From NCBI RefSeq assembly GCF_900100695.1, contig NZ_FNCF01000011.1, positions 1-58,498 of the forward strand: a DNA stretch of 58,498 nucleotides, read 5' to 3'. The notes under the pieces were generated by a model. That model made no database searches and had not been told where the DNA came from. It saw nothing but the letters and a program-made list of their open reading frames with translations. Positions 8,087 through 15,740 of this stretch are shown piece by piece. Each line of letters starts with the position of its first letter. Within the stretch, counting starts at the first letter, position 1. This stretch comes from Klenkia brasiliensis. GTDB taxonomy: Bacteria > Actinomycetota > Actinomycetes > Mycobacteriales > Geodermatophilaceae. The position numbers were made by a program, and so were the translations under genes.

Positions 8087-8536
8087 GTGCCAACCGGGCA
8101 TGCGTGGGACGAGCTCGCCCCGCCACCGGCCGAGGAGTGCTGGTCGTGGTCCCCCCGCGGCCTCGAGGACCTCGCGCACGTCAGGCGGCAGTTCCGGGCC
8201 AACATCACCGACCCCTCCGAGCGGTCGCGGCTGCCCCGCCTGGACGAGGACCGCATCGAGCAGTGCGTGCTCGCGCTCGAGGAGCTGATGTCCAACGGAC
8301 TGCGGCACGGGCGGCCGCCGGTCGAGGTCGAGGTGTGCGCCGCGCCCGGTGGGGTGCTGATCCTGGTCCACGACCGCGACACCGAGAACCCGCCGCGGCC
8401 GACCTCGACCCGCGACCCGTCCGAGGGCGGCATGGGCCTGGGCATGGTCGCCCACGTCGCGCTGGCCTGCGGCTGGACGACGGAGGGCGACTGCAAGACC
8501 GTGTGGTCGCTGATGCCGAGCGCAGCGGCCGCCTGA
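8087..8536 (+). CDS. RsbW-like ATP-binding protein (HATPase_c_2)
   Basis: The 149-residue protein is a stand-alone GHKL ATPase domain of the anti-sigma serine kinase type. The N-box CVLALEELMSNGLRHGRPP (~70-88) carries the Glu and Asn that hold Mg-ATP, and GGMGLGMVAHVALACG (~115-130) is the G-box. There is no His-kinase dimerisation domain. Such proteins phosphorylate an STAS antagonist or sequester a sigma factor in partner-switching systems; no STAS gene is present in this window. The GTG start has AAGGG 8 bases upstream. The hybrid kinase gene follows 211 bases later, suggesting a common signalling function. Confidence 0.85.
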   Translation: MPTGHAWDELAPPPAEECWSWSPRGLEDLAHVRRQFRANITDPSERSRLPRLDEDRIEQCVLALEELMSNGLRHGRPPVEVEVCAAPGGVLILVHDRDTENPPRPTSTRDPSEGGMGLGMVAHVALACGWTTEGDCKTVWSLMPSAAAA

Positions 8537-8747
8537 CCGCCCGGTCGCCGGCCGCGGCGCCTCCGCCCGGCCTCGCAGGTGTGCACGCACCGCACCGGTG
8601 CGACGATGCAGCTGACCGCATCAAGCCCCGGTGCGCACCCACGTCGGAGGAGTGCGTCGCAGGCATGCCCGGGTGCAGGACGGATCGGCTCCCCCACCGG
8701 CGATCGACCGCGGCCGGGCGGTCGCACCGGACGGGGTCGACGCCCGC

Positions 8748-11396
8748 ATGCTGAACGACGTCCCGGCGCCGTCGTCCGAGCTGTTCGAGGGCGGCGGCGA
8801 GGCCGGCCGCCTGATGGCGAACACGGACTGGGCCGCCACCGAGGTGGGCGCGGTGGAGCAGTGGCCGGCCAGCCTGCGGTTCGCCGTGCGCACGGTGCTG
8901 GTCTCCCGGTTCCCCATGGTGCTCACCTGGGGTGCGGGCTTCCTGCAGTTCTACAACGACGCCTACGCGCCGCTCATCGGGGCCAAGCACCCGGCGATCG
9001 GCGAGGACATCCGCGACACCCTCGCCGAGGGCTGGGACGCGCTGGCGGGCCCGGTCGAGCACGCGATGACCGCCCGCGAGGCGTCCTGGCTGCCGCGGCT
9101 GCCCCTGCTGCTGGAGCGCGACGGCTACCGGGAGGAGACCTACTTCACCGTCTCGCACGCACCGGCCTTCGGTGACGACGGCTCGGTGGCCGGCATGCAC
9201 GCGGTGTGCACCGAGGTCACCGCGGAGGTGGTGGCCGAGCGGCGCCAGGAGGTGCTGCGCTCCCTGACGGCGGCCGGCGACGAGCTGGGCGACGAGGAGG
9301 CCGTCGTCGCCAGGCTGTGCGCCGCCCTGGAGGTCGACGTCCTCGACATCCCCTTCGCCGGCGTCTGGTTGGCCCAGGAGGGCCGGTTGCGGCGCGTCGC
9401 CACGGTGGGCTGCCCGGCCTCGGCCCTGCCCCCGACGGCGACCCTGGCCGACCTGCCCACCGACGTGTCCGGCCTCGGCCTGACCGGGGGCCGGTGGGAC
9501 GACCCCGTGCGCGACGCCGTCGTCCTGCCCCTGCACACCCCCGGCGCCGAGGGCCCGGCCGGCGCCCTGCTGCTCGCCGTCACCCCCGCACGCCGGCTCG
9601 ACACCGACCTGCGCGACCACCTCTCCCTGGTGGCGAGCCAGTTCACCGCCGCGCTGACCGTCAGCCAGGCGTTCAGCGCCGAGCGACGGCGCGCCGAGGC
9701 CCTCGCCGAGCTCGACCGGGCCAAGACCGCGTTCTTCTCCGACATCAGCCACGAGCTGCGCACCCCGCTGACCCTGCTCCTGGGGCCCCTGGACGACGTG
9801 CTCACCGACCCGGCCACCCAGCTGTCCGCACCGGTGCGCGACGAGCTCGCCGTCGCCCTGCGCAACGGCCGGCGCCTGGAACGGCTGGTCGACGACGTGC
9901 TGGACGTCGTCCGGCTGGAGGCCGGCGCCGTCGCGCTGGACCCGCAACCGGTCGACCTGGCCGCCTACACCGCCGAGCTGACCGGCGTGCTGCGGGCGGC
10001 GGCCGAACGGGCCGGCCTCGCCCTCGTCGTGGACTGCCCCCCGCTGCCGGCGGCGGTCGTGGTCGACGCACGGGTGTGGGAGAAGATCGTCCTCAACCTG
10101 GTCGCCAACGCGGTCAAGTACACCTTCGTGGGCACGATCCAGGTGGTCCTGCGCGCCACCCCGCAGGGCGCCGGTGCACTGTCGGTGCAGCTCTCGGTGA
10201 GCGACACCGGCATCGGCATCCCCGTCGAGCACCACGAGCGCGTCTTCGACCGCTTCCACCGGGTGCTCGACGCCCAGGCCCGCACCCGGGAGGGCAGCGG
10301 CATCGGGCTGAGCCTGGTGCGCGACCTCGTCCAGCTGCAGGGCGGCAGCGTCGTCGTCGACAGCGCACCGGGGAGCGGCAGCACCTTCACCGTGCGGGTG
10401 GAGCTGCCGACCGCCGACGGCCAGGTCGGTGAGCCGGCACCCTCGGCAGCCGCGCGCGGGACCGCTGCGGCCTGGGAACGGGACATCGCCGCACCGGCGG
10501 CCCCGGAACGGGACGGCGGCGGCGGGGGGTCGGTGCTCGTCGTCGACGACAACGCCGACATGCGCGACTACCTGGCGCGGCTGCTGTCCCCCCGTTTCGC
10601 GGTGACCGCGGCGGCGAACGGGGAGCAGGCCCTGGCGGAGCTGGCGGTGGCCGTCCCGGACGTCCTGGTCACCGATGTGATGATGCCGCGGGTCGACGGC
10701 TTCGACCTGCTGCGCCGTCTGCGCGCGGACCCCGCGGTCGCCGACGTCCCCGTCCTGGTGCTCACCGCCCGCGCCGGTCAGGAGGCCGCCGTCGAGATGC
10801 TCGAGGCGGGTGCCGACGACCACCTCGCCAAGCCCTTCCAGTCCGCCGAGCTGCTCGCCCGCGTGACCGCCCTGGCCTCCCGGTCGCACCGGCGCCCGCC
10901 GGCCCACGGCGACGACGGGTCGCGCCCGGCGCCGGCCGGGGGCGTCGCGGTGGCACCGCCCGCCCGGTCGGTCGCGGTCGACCCGGTCGGCCCGGTGACC
11001 GGCCCGACCGGCGACGGGACGAGCCACCGGGCGCACTGGCGCCTGGCGGCCGGGGAGCGTGCACCGGGGCAGGCCCGGGCGCACCTGCGCAGGATGCTGG
11101 CCGACGCCGGCGTGCACCCCGACCAGGCCTACGACCTCCTCGTGGCGATCGGCGAGGCGGTGACCAACGCCGTCGAGCACGCGCAGAACCCGACCGAACC
11201 GGTCGTGGACCTGCTGGTCGAGATCGACGAGGAGTGCGTCGTGGCCACCGTGCGGGACACCGGCCAGTGGCGCGAGCGGGTGGCGAGCATGGACCGCGGC
11301 CGCGGCTCGACGCTCATGGCGGCCGTCGGGCAGGTGAGCGTGCTGCCCGGCGCGGAGGGCACCACCGTCGTCATCCGCGCTCGGCTCCGACGCTGA
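8748..11396 (+). CDS. Hybrid histidine kinase with receiver and C-terminal RsbW-like ATPase domain
   Basis: This 882-residue soluble sensor has a PAS-like N-terminus (~20-160, ELFEGGGEAGRLM, then WGAGFLQFYNDAYAPLIG) and a GAF-like domain (~165-305). HisKA carries phosphoacceptor His335 in SDISHELRTPLTLLL. HATPase_c (~440-555) has Asn454 in the N-box and DTGIGIP and GSGIGLSLV boxes. A receiver (~595-710) has VVDDN, phospho-acceptor Asp643 in TDVMMPRVDG and Lys695. A Pro/Ala linker leads to a second ATPase (~760-880) with GEAVTNAVEHAQ and DTGQW, of the RsbW type. No transmembrane segment is seen. ATG at 8748 is chosen because the family begins near MLNDVPAPSSELFEGGG; a GTG at 8631 would add a compositionally odd leader. 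Its final domain could connect a phosphorelay to a sigma/anti-sigma switch. Confidence 0.9.
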   Translation: MLNDVPAPSSELFEGGGEAGRLMANTDWAATEVGAVEQWPASLRFAVRTVLVSRFPMVLTWGAGFLQFYNDAYAPLIGAKHPAIGEDIRDTLAEGWDALAGPVEHAMTAREASWLPRLPLLLERDGYREETYFTVSHAPAFGDDGSVAGMHAVCTEVTAEVVAERRQEVLRSLTAAGDELGDEEAVVARLCAALEVDVLDIPFAGVWLAQEGRLRRVATVGCPASALPPTATLADLPTDVSGLGLTGGRWDDPVRDAVVLPLHTPGAEGPAGALLLAVTPARRLDTDLRDHLSLVASQFTAALTVSQAFSAERRRAEALAELDRAKTAFFSDISHELRTPLTLLLGPLDDVLTDPATQLSAPVRDELAVALRNGRRLERLVDDVLDVVRLEAGAVALDPQPVDLAAYTAELTGVLRAAAERAGLALVVDCPPLPAAVVVDARVWEKIVLNLVANAVKYTFVGTIQVVLRATPQGAGALSVQLSVSDTGIGIPVEHHERVFDRFHRVLDAQARTREGSGIGLSLVRDLVQLQGGSVVVDSAPGSGSTFTVRVELPTADGQVGEPAPSAAARGTAAAWERDIAAPAAPERDGGGGGSVLVVDDNADMRDYLARLLSPRFAVTAAANGEQALAELAVAVPDVLVTDVMMPRVDGFDLLRRLRADPAVADVPVLVLTARAGQEAAVEMLEAGADDHLAKPFQSAELLARVTALASRSHRRPPAHGDDGSRPAPAGGVAVAPPARSVAVDPVGPVTGPTGDGTSHRAHWRLAAGERAPGQARAHLRRMLADAGVHPDQAYDLLVAIGEAVTNAVEHAQNPTEPVVDLLVEIDEECVVATVRDTGQWRERVASMDRGRGSTLMAAVGQVSVLPGAEGTTVVIRARLRR

Positions 11397-11459
11397 CCCG
11401 GCGGTCCCCGGGCGGTGTCCGGTCACCCCGGCGCGTCGTGCCCCTGCCCACGCCCTGCA

Positions 11460-12389
11460 TCACGAGTACAACGTGGTGCTCGGTGGCCGGCCGTAGGTCT
11501 CGCGGTACCGGCGGGCGAACCGGCCGGCGTCGGTGAACCCCCATCGCCCGGCCACCGCGGTCACCGTCGTCCGTGCCGGGTCGGCTGACCGCAGTTCGGC
11601 GTGGGCACGGTCCAGACGCACGCGCCGCAGGTAGGCCATGGGTGTGGTGCCCAGGTGCCGGCGGAAGGCCAGCTGCACGGCGCGGGGGGTGACGTGGACG
11701 GCGGCGGCGATGTCGACCACGCTGACGTCGCGGTCCGGGTGGGCCTCGATGAAGGCGACGGCTCGCCGGACGGTGAGCGGCAGGGCGTCGCGGCGGTCCT
11801 CGACGGTCGGGTCCACCGTGGCGTCGTTGGGGAACGTCGCCAGTGCGGTGGCGGCCACCAGCCGCGCCGCGGCTCCGGCCATCAGCGGTGGCGTCCCGGG
11901 GTCGGCCGCGGTCCGACGGGCGAAGTCGAAGGTGCGGAGCCACTGCTGCCCCGCTGTACCCGAGACCGGCCGCCACCCCGTCAGCGCGGGTGGACCACCG
12001 GCGGCGGTCTGTGCGACGGCGACGAACGCCGAGGGGGCGATGGCGGCGAACTCGACATCGCAGTCGTGGACCTCGACCCACATCGTGCTGCCGGCCGGGG
12101 TCGCGACGAACACGTCACCGGCGGCCCACCGGTTGTCGTGGTGGGCGAACCGGTAACCGAGGGCCCCGGTGCGCAACCGGGCGATGAACGTCGCGGCTCG
12201 GGGCTCGTGGGCGGCCGCGGTGAAGTCCATCGCGTAGCGGATCCGGGACAGGTCGACACCGGGGACCGAGTCCTGCTCCAGGCGCATGCCCGGCGTGGCG
12301 AGGGTCGAGTCGATGACCACCGCGTACCGCTGGGCCAGTACGGCCGCGGTCTGGTCCGGACCGCGGACCTCGAGCGACAGGTGGGTCAC
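11460..12389 (-). CDS. AraC-family transcriptional regulator (copy 2 of the 309-aa pair)
   Basis: The 309-residue protein has an AraC-binding-like N-terminal domain and C-terminal double helix-turn-helix (VTPRAVQLAFRRHLGTTPM, then GRWGFTDAGRFARRYRETYG). GTG at 12389 follows GGGGAGG by 5 bases and gives exactly the length of the paralogue at 1498-569, which supports this start over an ATG 36 bases upstream. The sensor domains differ more than the DNA-binding ends, so the two proteins may read similar sites but different signals. It is convergent with the hybrid kinase gene (63 bases between stops). Confidence 0.88.
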   Translation of the reverse strand: MTHLSLEVRGPDQTAAVLAQRYAVVIDSTLATPGMRLEQDSVPGVDLSRIRYAMDFTAAAHEPRAATFIARLRTGALGYRFAHHDNRWAAGDVFVATPAGSTMWVEVHDCDVEFAAIAPSAFVAVAQTAAGGPPALTGWRPVSGTAGQQWLRTFDFARRTAADPGTPPLMAGAAARLVAATALATFPNDATVDPTVEDRRDALPLTVRRAVAFIEAHPDRDVSVVDIAAAVHVTPRAVQLAFRRHLGTTPMAYLRRVRLDRAHAELRSADPARTTVTAVAGRWGFTDAGRFARRYRETYGRPPSTTLYS

Positions 12390-12540
12390 GTGGACCTCCC
12401 CGGGCAGCGTAGGTGTCGTCCGCATCAGCCCCGTCCGCGTGCACAGGCTAACGGTCCGGCCAGTTCCCCGACACCCCGTGCGGCACGGAGGTCCTCCGTC
12501 GGGTGCTGCCCGGCGGGCGGCGACCGGGAACCGGTGCCGG

Positions 12541-13506
12541 TCACCCTGCCGGGGCAGGAGGGTGGCCGTACTCGGCGGCGTAGGCCACCCGGAACTCGGC
12601 AGGCCCCGGGAACCCCCATCGAGCTGCGACCACGTCGACGCTCCCGGCTCCGGGACCGGCTTGCCGGAGGTCGTCGTGGGCGGCGGCGAGGCGGGCCCGG
12701 CCCAGGTGGTCCAACGGGGTCGTGCCGTCGTGCCGGCGGAAGGCGTGCACCAGGGCGTGCGGGACGGTGCCGGCTGCGTCGGCGATGTCGGTCAGGGTGA
12801 TCGGCAACGACGCGTGGGAGTCCATGAAGGCCACGGCGCGGCGCACGGCCGGAGGGCGGACGTCCCCGGGGCCCGCGACGTAGCCACGCGTCATGGCGGT
12901 GTTCGGGAACACCTCCGCGGCGGCGGCGGCGGCGAGGTCCACCAGAGCGAGGTGCACCAGCGCGTTGACCGACGACACCGCCGGGTCCCCGAGCTCCCGG
13001 AACAGCGCCCGGGCCGTCCTCACCCAGAGCCGGGCATGCTCGTCGCTCAGCGGACGGGCCGAGGTGAAGCGCAGGTCCTCGGGCCGCATGCCCGTCTGCT
13101 CGGCCACGACGCGCGCGACGTGCGACGTGGGCAACCTGACCGGCAGCGCCTCCAGCTGGCCCCATCGGAGGTCGGCCCGGTGGTCGGGCAGGTGGAGGTA
13201 GGCGCTCTCCGCGTGCGTGGTGACGGTGCCGGCACGGCCGTGGTCCAGGGTCACCCACCCGTCCAGGACGGTGATGATGTTCAGCTGGTCGGGGTTCGGG
13301 TCGAACGCGCCCCCTGCCGGCGTCAGCGTCGCGGTGTCGACGTCCATGGCCGGGGTCGCAGCCGTCGAGAGCCGCACGGAGGCGGCACCCGACTCGAGGT
13401 GGGGTCGGCCCCGGCTGTACATCCGGGAGAGGGCGTCCCACGCGTCGTCGGAGCTGGTCGACTCGAAGGCCGTCCGGGTGACGGGCACGTCCGGTGGCGA
13501 CGCCAC
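12541..13506 (-). CDS. AraC-family regulator (second subfamily, intact copy)
   Basis: The 321-residue protein has an N-terminal sensor of the AraC-binding-like type (TAFESTSSDDAWDALSRMY, then DPNPDQLNIITVLDGWVTL) and a C-terminal helix-turn-helix pair (ITLTDIADAAGTVPHALVHA, then VAARWGFPGPAEFRVAYAAE). GTG at 13506 follows GAGGGGG and aligns with the start of the neighbouring paralogue. The recognition region is less canonical than in the 309-aa pair: FRRHDGTTPLDHL replaces the usual FRRHLGTTP block. It may form a tandem duplication with the frameshifted gene at 14752-13803. Function unknown. Confidence 0.82.
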   Translation of the reverse strand: MASPPDVPVTRTAFESTSSDDAWDALSRMYSRGRPHLESGAASVRLSTAATPAMDVDTATLTPAGGAFDPNPDQLNIITVLDGWVTLDHGRAGTVTTHAESAYLHLPDHRADLRWGQLEALPVRLPTSHVARVVAEQTGMRPEDLRFTSARPLSDEHARLWVRTARALFRELGDPAVSSVNALVHLALVDLAAAAAAEVFPNTAMTRGYVAGPGDVRPPAVRRAVAFMDSHASLPITLTDIADAAGTVPHALVHAFRRHDGTTPLDHLGRARLAAAHDDLRQAGPGAGSVDVVAARWGFPGPAEFRVAYAAEYGHPPAPAG

Positions 13507-13802
13507 GACATCACCCCCTCGGCTCGTCCTCCATGCCGCCGCGGCCCGCTCGTCGGTCCGTGGGGGACCGAGCTCCGGGTCCAGCGTCCAGGCTAGGCAA
13601 TGAGGTGTTGCCGACGCCACCGCACGCCGGGGCACTACGGAACGCAGGTGTCACGACCATCCGCGCTGTACGGGTGCGGCACGACGCGGAGCACACCTGT
13701 GCGGGTCGATCGCGCCTCGGACGAGCCGACCCGCCGGGACCGGGCACCCCGCGCCCTGGCGGCCGCCGAGTCCGGCGCGCGGCCCGGCGGTGTCGACCGT
13801 CC
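13507..13802. other. Gap of 296 bases between two AraC-type genes; holds repeat copy 2
   Basis: No gene is supported. At 13643-13687 it carries the second copy of the two-block repeat seen at 8006-8073 (GCAGGTGTCACGACC, then CATCCGCGCTGT and GGGTGCGGCACGACG). The following bases to about 13740 also show patchy likeness to the start of the ATPase gene at 8087 (CTGTGC, then GGACGAGC), which suggests the relic of a duplicated promoter and gene start. Confidence 0.5.
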
Positions 13803-14752
13803 TCAGCTGTTGCCGTCGTGCCCGCCCAGTGCCGCGCGGAGCTGGGTCGCGTCGGCGAACCCCCACCTGGTCGCGACATCGCCCAGAACCGCTGCGTCGA
13901 CGTCCGCCGCCCGGGCCAGGTCGTGACGGGTCGCGTCGCACCGTGCTCGCCGCAGGTAGGCGCTGAAGGTCGTGCCCAGGTGCCGGCGGAGACCGGCACG
14001 CAGCGCGTACGGCGTCGTCCGAGCTGCGTCGGCGGCGTCGGAGATGGTGATGGGCAAGGACAGGTGTGCGTCGATGAAGGCGACCGCGCGGCGGACCGCA
14101 GCCGGGCGGACGTCGCCTGCGTCCGGCACGTAATCGCAGGTCATGGCCGTGTTGGGGAAGACCTGGAACGCAGCAGCTGCGGCAGCGACGACCAGGCCGC
14201 GGTGGACGAAGGGGTTCACCGACTCACCGGGCGACAGCAGGAGCTGGTCCCGCAGGTGCCCGGTCGTGTGGACCCACAGCTGTCCGAGCTGCGGGGACAG
14301 CGGACGTGCGGACAGGAACCGGAACGCCTCCTCGGGCAGACCGGTGTCGGCGGCCGCCAGCACCGCGACCTCCTGCTGGGGCAACCGGACCGGGAGCAGG
14401 ACCAGGTCGTCCCACTGGACGTCGGCCGAACGGTCGTGCGGGTAGAGGACGCACTCCCCGGGGCCGGCCTCGACGCGGCCTCCGCGACCGGCATCCAGGG
14501 CGATGCGTCCCGCCTCGACGGTCAACAGGTTGAGCAGACCGGGGCTGGCGTCGAAGCGGCACCGGGCGGCACTGACCCGGCCCGGTCGACGGCGAGCCCG
14601 GGCGACACCGCCGTCGCGAGCTCGACCGAGGCCTCGGCTGAGTCGGCGTGCGGTTCGACCCGCATGTACACCTGGGAGAGGACCTCCCAGGCCTCGTCGG
14701 CGCTGCTCGACGTGTGGACGACCCGCTCCACCCGGACGTCGGGACCGGTCAT
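13803..14752 (-). pseudogene. AraC-family regulator, broken by a single-base loss
   Basis: The first part (ATG at 14752; residues MTGPDVRVERVVHTSSS to SPGLAVDRA) and the second part (RVSAARCRFDASPGLLNLL to the stop at 13803) lie in different frames. They align end to end with the intact paralogue at 13506-12541 if one C is restored at about 14577-14582, within a GGGCC-GGG context. Unrepaired, translation stops at about 14522 and the helix-turn-helix is lost. The second part keeps PITISDAADAARTTPYALRA and VATRWGFADATQLRAALGG. It may be a young pseudogene or a sequencing indel, because the reading downstream shows no further damage. Confidence 0.78.
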
Positions 14753-14952
14753 GGCCAAGGATGATCCCTCCCAGGCCTCGTGGTGGTCCACCCGGCATGA
14801 CCAGGCGCGGGCAGAGCCCACCTCGGCCCCGCTCGTCCGACCAGGCCGCAGTCGTCGCGTCGGCGAGGCGTCGGGTCCCGTCGGCGAGGTGCTCGGGCTC
14901 GTGCGCAGACCCGTGGGGCTCCGCTCGGTTGCTTCCCGGACTGCGGTGACGG

Positions 14953-15423
14953 TCAGCCGGACGGCTTGCGCAGGCAGGCCCAGACCAGCTTGTGGTCGGT
15001 CTCGTAGTGCACGCCGTGCTCGGCGGTGAGGTCCGCGACGACGTGCAGGCCGTAGCCGCCCGCGCCCTCGGGTCGCTCCACCGCCGGGGTCGGTGGCCGG
15101 TCCGGCGCTCCGTCGCTGACGATGACCACCCATCGATCCGGCTCGTCGGTCACCAGCAGCCGGGACGGCGGGCGACCGTGGCGCAGTGCGTTCGACGTCA
15201 GTTCGTCGATGACCAGCACCGCGCTCTCGACCGCGTCCTCACCGGCGTCACCTGCCGCGGGGGCCAGACCGGCGGTCAGGAAACCGCGCACCTGTCGGCG
15301 GACCGCCCCCAGCGAGCGGAGGGACTCCAGCACCAGGACCAGCCGATCGGTCGGTGACGGGTCGGGGACGGGGGTGTCCTGCGCCCAGGACGACGCCGCG
15401 GCGGCGTGCTGGTACGCCGACAT
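14953..15423 (-). CDS. RsbW-like ATP-binding protein (HATPase_c_2), second copy
   Basis: This 156-residue protein is a single GHKL ATPase domain. The N-box VLVIDELTSNALRHGRPPS (~83-101) and GAGGYGLHVVADLTAEHG (~128-145) as G-box are clear, and DGAPDRPP lies between them. It shares layout with the protein at 8087 but only the motifs are similar. ATG at 15423 follows GAGGAC. The adjacent upstream minus-strand gene encodes a SpoIIE-type phosphatase (15741-17834), so the two may form a kinase/phosphatase pair acting on one STAS antagonist, though 317 bases separate them. Confidence 0.83.
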   Translation of the reverse strand: MSAYQHAAAASSWAQDTPVPDPSPTDRLVLVLESLRSLGAVRRQVRGFLTAGLAPAAGDAGEDAVESAVLVIDELTSNALRHGRPPSRLLVTDEPDRWVVIVSDGAPDRPPTPAVERPEGAGGYGLHVVADLTAEHGVHYETDHKLVWACLRKPSG

Positions 15424-15740
15424 GTCCTCGCGTCTGATGGTGCCCACCCCTCGATCTCGTACGGCCTGATGTCCTCTGCCCGGCTGCGCAGGGCTCCACA
15501 CGGTGGTGTGCGATGTCCCAGGCCTCACCCGCGAGACGCCGCGGGGTCCGCTCGTCCGGGCTTCGGGGGCCGGGACAGGTCGGCGTCGGGAGCGGTCCGA
15601 CGAGGGACCGTACTGGCCCGACGTGGGCTCGCGGGACCGCCCCGACGACGCCGCAGCGGTCGCCGCGTGCCCCCTGGACTGCGACAACCCGCTCCGGTGG
15701 ACCCGTCGAGCGTCCGGCACAAGCACGTCGGGGGCCGGTG
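15424..15740. other. Gap of 317 bases between SpoIIE-type phosphatase and ATPase gene
   Basis: No coding sequence, RNA gene or clear promoter is seen. It probably holds the phosphatase gene's terminator and the promoter of the ATPase gene. Short readings in this stretch have no recognisable protein features. Confidence 0.4.

Noticed and set aside
5129-8590. A minus-strand open frame of 1153 codons covering three genes
   Set aside because: Only the TetR part (5806-5129) has protein-like features. The rest is a shadow of the MFS and TetR genes.
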